In this document: piece after piece, positions 33,133-36,026 of the stretch
Numbering within the stretch: position 1 is the first letter of the stretch
How the letters are laid out: every line of letters starts with the position of its first letter
Source of the DNA: an uncultured Pigmentiphaga sp.
GTDB taxonomy: Bacteria > Pseudomonadota > Gammaproteobacteria > Burkholderiales > Burkholderiaceae_B
Direction of reading: 5' to 3'
Length of the DNA: 36,026 nucleotides
Assembly (NCBI GenBank): GCA_937891425.1
Contig: CALAGD010000090.1
Span: 1 to 36,026, forward strand
Program-made: the position numbers and the translations under genes
Notes under the pieces: generated by a model
Told to the model about the DNA's origin: nothing
Seen by the model: the letters and a program-made list of their open reading frames with translations, nothing else
The model's database searches: none

Positions 33133-34101
33133 ATGAAACTTGTGTTCCGTTTTCTGGCGCTGCTGGTTGCGCCGATGCTGGCCTTCGCCGCATTCGCAAG
33201 TTCAGCGGTGGATTATCCGAAGCGCATGGTTCGTATCGTTGTGCCCTTTCCCCCGGGTGGCGCGACCGACACGCTCACCCGACTGATCGCGGAGAAGCTG
33301 TCCGAGCGCTGGAAGCAGCCGGTCATCGTGGAAAACCGCCCAGGTGGCAACACCATGGTCGGCACGGACGTGGTGGCAAAGTCCGACCCTGATGGTCATG
33401 TGCTTGGCGTGGTCACTGGCTCCCACATCATCAATCCGTTGCTTACCAGCAAGATTCCGTACGACACGTACAAGGATCTGGCGCCGGTCATGCTGATCAC
33501 CCGTTTTCACATGGCCATTTACGCAAACCGCGATTTTCCGGCGAACAATCCGAAAGAGTTGATCGAACTCGCCAGGAAGGCCGATCCGAAGCTGGCTTAC
33601 GCCTCGGCCACCACGCAGTCGTATCTGGGCATGGAGCTGCTGAACCGCATGGCGGGCATCGAGATGGAATATGTCCCCTACAAGGGCAGCGCCCAGGCAC
33701 TGAGCGACCTCATCGGTGGGCATGTGAAGCTCATGATCGACCCGGTACTTCTGAGTACGTTGCAGCACGTCGAACAGGGCAAGGTCAAGCTCATCGGTAC
33801 CCTGGGCGCGCAGCCCGCAGAGCTCACGCCGAATGCACCCCGGTTTTCCGAAGCGGTGCCCGGGTATGACTTCTCTGCGGCCTTCGGACTGATCACGCGG
33901 GGCGGCACGCCACCGGAAGTAATCCGCAAGATCCGCGACGATTTCGCGGCGGTCATGGAATTGCCCGAGGTGGCGCAGCGGGTCAAGGATATCGGGCAGG
34001 AGAAGGTGGCCTCCACGCCGGAAGAGTATGCCGCCTACATCGAGGCGGAAACTGCCAAGTGGAAGCCGATCGTCGAAGCCACCGGCGCACGTCTTGACTG
34101 A
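33133..34101 (+). CDS. Bug-family tripartite tricarboxylate receptor (periplasmic)
   Basis: This 322-residue protein starts at ATG 33133, after a GAGGAAGAGGAG. The signal peptide covers about residues 1-27 (MKLVFRFLALLVAPMLAFAA and the next seven). The mature protein opens with YPKRMVRIVVPFPPGGATDTLTR, the Bug/TctC hallmark, and contains VENRPGGNTMVGTDVVAKS and VPYKGSAQALSDLIGGHVKLM. Bug proteins bind small carboxylates, amino acids or similar solutes, and are massively expanded in Bordetella and relatives. No TctA/TctB transporter genes are present, so the ligand and partner are unknown. It converges on ddh. Confidence 0.93.
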   Translation: MKLVFRFLALLVAPMLAFAAFASSAVDYPKRMVRIVVPFPPGGATDTLTRLIAEKLSERWKQPVIVENRPGGNTMVGTDVVAKSDPDGHVLGVVTGSHIINPLLTSKIPYDTYKDLAPVMLITRFHMAIYANRDFPANNPKELIELARKADPKLAYASATTQSYLGMELLNRMAGIEMEYVPYKGSAQALSDLIGGHVKLMIDPVLLSTLQHVEQGKVKLIGTLGAQPAELTPNAPRFSEAVPGYDFSAAFGLITRGGTPPEVIRKIRDDFAAVMELPEVAQRVKDIGQEKVASTPEEYAAYIEAETAKWKPIVEATGARLD

Positions 34102-34102
34102 A

Positions 34103-35089
34103 CTACAGCAATTCCGCCCGAAGCTGCTCTGGCGTTTTCGGCGAGAGCATCACAGGTGGAATGTCAAGCACGGTGACCGCGCCATGTTGACCCTGCCGGT
34201 TCAAACGGTAGACAGCACGCGCATAGGCGACCAGCACGCTGGCGGTGAATTCAGGGTTGCTTTGCAGCCTTAGCGTGTACTCGATAACCTGCGAATGCGT
34301 CGCACTGGTGTTGCCGCTACGAATGACGACACCGCCATGGGGCATGGCTCCGTGTTCGCGGCGCAATTCGTCTTCACTGATGAAGTGCACCGTGGTGTCG
34401 TACTCGTCGAAGTAGTGCGGCATGGTCACGATGCGTTGCCGTACGTCGTCGGGATCGGCACCCTCCTCAAGAACCACGTAGCACTCCCGGGTGTGCTTGT
34501 CGCGGGTACCCAATTGCGGGCGGCCACCGCTGCGCACCTGGTTCAGTGCATCTTCCGACGGTATCGTGTACTGCACCCCGGCTTTCACGCCGGGAACCCG
34601 CCGCACGGCGTCCGAATGCCCCTGGCTCAGGCCGCGGCCCCAAAAGGTGTATGTTGCACCGTCAGGAACCAGCACCTCTCCAAACAGGCGATTGATGGAG
34701 AACAGGCCCGGATCCCATCCGCAGGAGATCAGTGCGGTCTTGCCGCCGGTGCGAGCGGGCCCGTCGACGGACGCAAAGTACTCGGGAATGCGGGCGTGGG
34801 TATCGAAACTGTCGACCGTGTTGAAGCGTGCAGCCAGGGCCGGCGTTTGCGCGGGGAGGTCTTCCTTGGAACCACCGCAAAGGATGAGCACGTCAATTGC
34901 GTCGGCAAAGCGGTCAAGCTCCTCAATGCCGTACACCGGTGTAGGGGCTCCCTCGGGCCGGACACTCGCAGGCGCGCGCCGGGTGAAGATGCCGACGAGG
35001 GTCATGTCAGGGTTTCGGGCCACGGCCAGTTCGGCGCCGCGTCCCAGATTGCCATAACCGACAATGCCGATGCGAATGGGGTGAGTCAT
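34103..35089 (-). CDS. ddh: meso-Diaminopimelate D-dehydrogenase
   Basis: This 328-residue protein starts at ATG 35089, with GGAG upstream. A Rossmann NADP domain opens with IRIGIVGYGNLGRG. The substrate domain has the conserved SCGWDPGLFSINRLF, FWGRGLSQGHSDAVRRV and VPGVKAGVQYT stretches. It interconverts tetrahydrodipicolinate, ammonia and NADPH with meso-diaminopimelate. This is a one-step route to lysine and peptidoglycan precursors that bypasses the succinylase branch. It stops one base from the end of the Bug gene (convergent). Confidence 0.93.
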   Translation of the reverse strand: MTHPIRIGIVGYGNLGRGAELAVARNPDMTLVGIFTRRAPASVRPEGAPTPVYGIEELDRFADAIDVLILCGGSKEDLPAQTPALAARFNTVDSFDTHARIPEYFASVDGPARTGGKTALISCGWDPGLFSINRLFGEVLVPDGATYTFWGRGLSQGHSDAVRRVPGVKAGVQYTIPSEDALNQVRSGGRPQLGTRDKHTRECYVVLEEGADPDDVRQRIVTMPHYFDEYDTTVHFISEDELRREHGAMPHGGVVIRSGNTSATHSQVIEYTLRLQSNPEFTASVLVAYARAVYRLNRQGQHGAVTVLDIPPVMLSPKTPEQLRAELL

Positions 35090-35138
35090 TGCTCCAGTTG
35101 CTCCTTTGTCAGAAAGGCCCGATCAATACCGGGTGGTT

Positions 35139-35173
35139 GAAAAGGAACAGGCCGCGCCTGCGCGCGGCCTGTT
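35139..35173 (-). terminator. Terminator of the Ysc84/SYLF lipoprotein gene
   Basis: AACAGGCCGCGC (35146-35157) and GCGCGGCCTGTT (35162-35173) form a perfect 12-base stem with a 4-base loop. On the minus strand it is followed by CCTTTTC. It starts 25 bases after the lipoprotein stop and is upstream of ddh. Confidence 0.75.
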
Positions 35174-35197
35174 GCCGAACTGCTACCAGCGGGTGGC

Positions 35198-35767
35198 TTA
35201 CCAGTCGAGACGGGTGAACTTCGTACCTTCGATCGATAGCCCTGCCATCAGCCCTTGATTGGTCAGCGCAAAGGCGATGATGGGTTCGCGAATGGTGTTC
35301 GTGTCGAGGGAGCCGTCTGCGCCGACCCGGGCCAGTGCGACAGTCGCATTGATACCCGCCGTGAACCCTGAACTGGAGCGGAACTGGCGCAGCGCTTCGT
35401 CCGTCATGAAGTACATGACCAGCGCGCGCGATTGTGCCCCCAGTTGCCAGCCGAACGACGCACCGCTGATGGAGTAGTAATCGACAGGCCGACCGCCGAT
35501 GCGGAGCACCCCGGTGCCGTGCTGCCCGCCCGCGATGAGCGCAGCACTGAGAATGTTGGGGAATACCAGCACACCCGCGGCCTTGCGCGACAGTTCGCGG
35601 GCGCCGGGGGCAATCTGATAGAGACGGTCAAGCGTGGCAACAGCCCCTGCATCGATTTCCTGCTTGCGGGCCTCGGTGCCCGCAGGAGTCGGTGGGGTCG
35701 TGGTGCAGCCTGCGGCAAGCGTTGCGGCGAGCACAGCAGCGCCCAGAACGAATCGGCGACGTTGCAT
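35198..35767 (-). CDS. Ysc84/SYLF-domain lipoprotein
   Basis: This 189-residue protein starts at ATG 35767, with AAGGAG at ideal distance. The lipoprotein signal ends at LAAGC (C21). A Thr/Pro linker leads into the SYLF domain: KAAGVLVFPNILSAALIAGG, then GTGVLRIGGRPVDYYSISGASFGWQLGAQS, and the later FRSSSGFTAGINATVAL. SYLF domains bind phosphoinositides in eukaryotes. The bacterial lipoproteins are small envelope proteins of uncertain role. A single gene with a strong terminator. Confidence 0.92.
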   Translation of the reverse strand: MQRRRFVLGAAVLAATLAAGCTTTPPTPAGTEARKQEIDAGAVATLDRLYQIAPGARELSRKAAGVLVFPNILSAALIAGGQHGTGVLRIGGRPVDYYSISGASFGWQLGAQSRALVMYFMTDEALRQFRSSSGFTAGINATVALARVGADGSLDTNTIREPIIAFALTNQGLMAGLSIEGTKFTRLDW

Positions 35768-36026
35768 GGTTAGCTCCTTCTGGTGTTTTTATTGCTGGGG
35801 TTGACTGAAAGCCCTGACAAATGCCGGAGTGGCCTTCGCGGGGCCAGATGATGCAAGATGCGAACTGGCTGCCGGTTAGAACAGCGAACTGGCGATGCTC
35901 TGCGATTCTTCTTGCTTGCTTGTTCTCATAGTACGCCAAAGTTGCACATCGTGTGTCAATCGTCAAAGATTGTCGTGAATTGAGCAATGTTTGTCGAACT
36001 GGTCATTCGGCTGATCATTGCCGAGT
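35768..36026. other. Intergenic tail of the window
   Basis: No gene is supported in these 259 bases, which are AT-richer than average. There is an inverted repeat CAATC (35957-35961) / GATTG (35968-35972). On the minus strand a TTGACA lies near 35960, but the nearest TACTAT is 20 bases away, too far for a standard promoter. The GCGAACTGGC-like phrase recurs at about 35859 and 35885. Confidence 0.4.

Noticed and set aside
35900..36026. Sigma-70 promoter on the minus strand before the lipoprotein gene
   Set aside because: TTGACA is present, but the nearest -10-like hexamer is 20 bases away, outside the usual 16-18.

Overview
The window looks like a chromosomal segment of a GC-rich betaproteobacterium, most likely Burkholderiales and probably Alcaligenaceae (Bordetella/Achromobacter/Pusillimonas-like). 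The evidence is the family mix: a Bug-type tripartite-tricarboxylate receptor, meso-diaminopimelate dehydrogenase, azurin, and a complete cbb3 oxidase locus driven by FNR boxes. The placement is inferred from gene content only. No rRNA, tRNA, CRISPR array or prophage was seen.

Layout. Bases 1-54 appear to be the right end of an IS200/IS605-type element: the last codons of tnpB and a C-rich/G-rich hairpin. It abuts a truncated small secreted-peptide gene. Next come a BON-domain protein with a clear terminator and a large secreted DUF4214/beta-roll protein preceded by a consensus CRP-like palindrome. A DUF455 ferritin-like protein, a KGG stress peptide and a family 9 glycosyltransferase follow.

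The core (6.5-18.1 kb) is a microaerobic respiration island. On the minus strand it reads azurin, ccoI, ccoS, ccoN, ccoO, ccoQ, ccoP, ccoG, ccoH; fnr lies on the plus strand; hemN plus a TauE/SafE-DsbD_2 membrane protein lie on the minus strand. Three near-identical palindromes, TTGAC-N4-GTCAA, sit before ccoI, before ccoN (inside the ccoS reading frame) and between hemN and fnr. This fits one FNR regulon that makes the oxidase, its copper and heme supply, and the regulator itself. Azurin is a plausible electron carrier for it.

From 18.3 kb on the content is mixed. It includes an IIA-like cation P-type ATPase with an atypical M6, a conserved acidic protein, and a two-gene hydroxyquinol dioxygenase/maleylacetate reductase operon (lower pathway of resorcinol or chlorophenol breakdown). 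A stand-alone MotA/MotB-like stator pair has an unusually long linker in the MotB-like partner. Then come a CDF metal exporter with a DOPA-dioxygenase-family protein, LemA with an M48 peptidase carrying a TerB-like tail, a patatin-like hydrolase, a membrane metallophosphoesterase, a DUF1428 protein divergent from a Bug receptor, diaminopimelate dehydrogenase and a Ysc84/SYLF lipoprotein.

Most of the window is recognisable housekeeping or accessory metabolism, and I do not see an unambiguous new multi-gene system. The least explained items are the stator-like pair, the asparagine-rich beta-roll protein with its CRP-like promoter, the FNR promoter embedded in ccoS, the apparently leaderless ccoI, and the IS605 end with its potential guide RNA.
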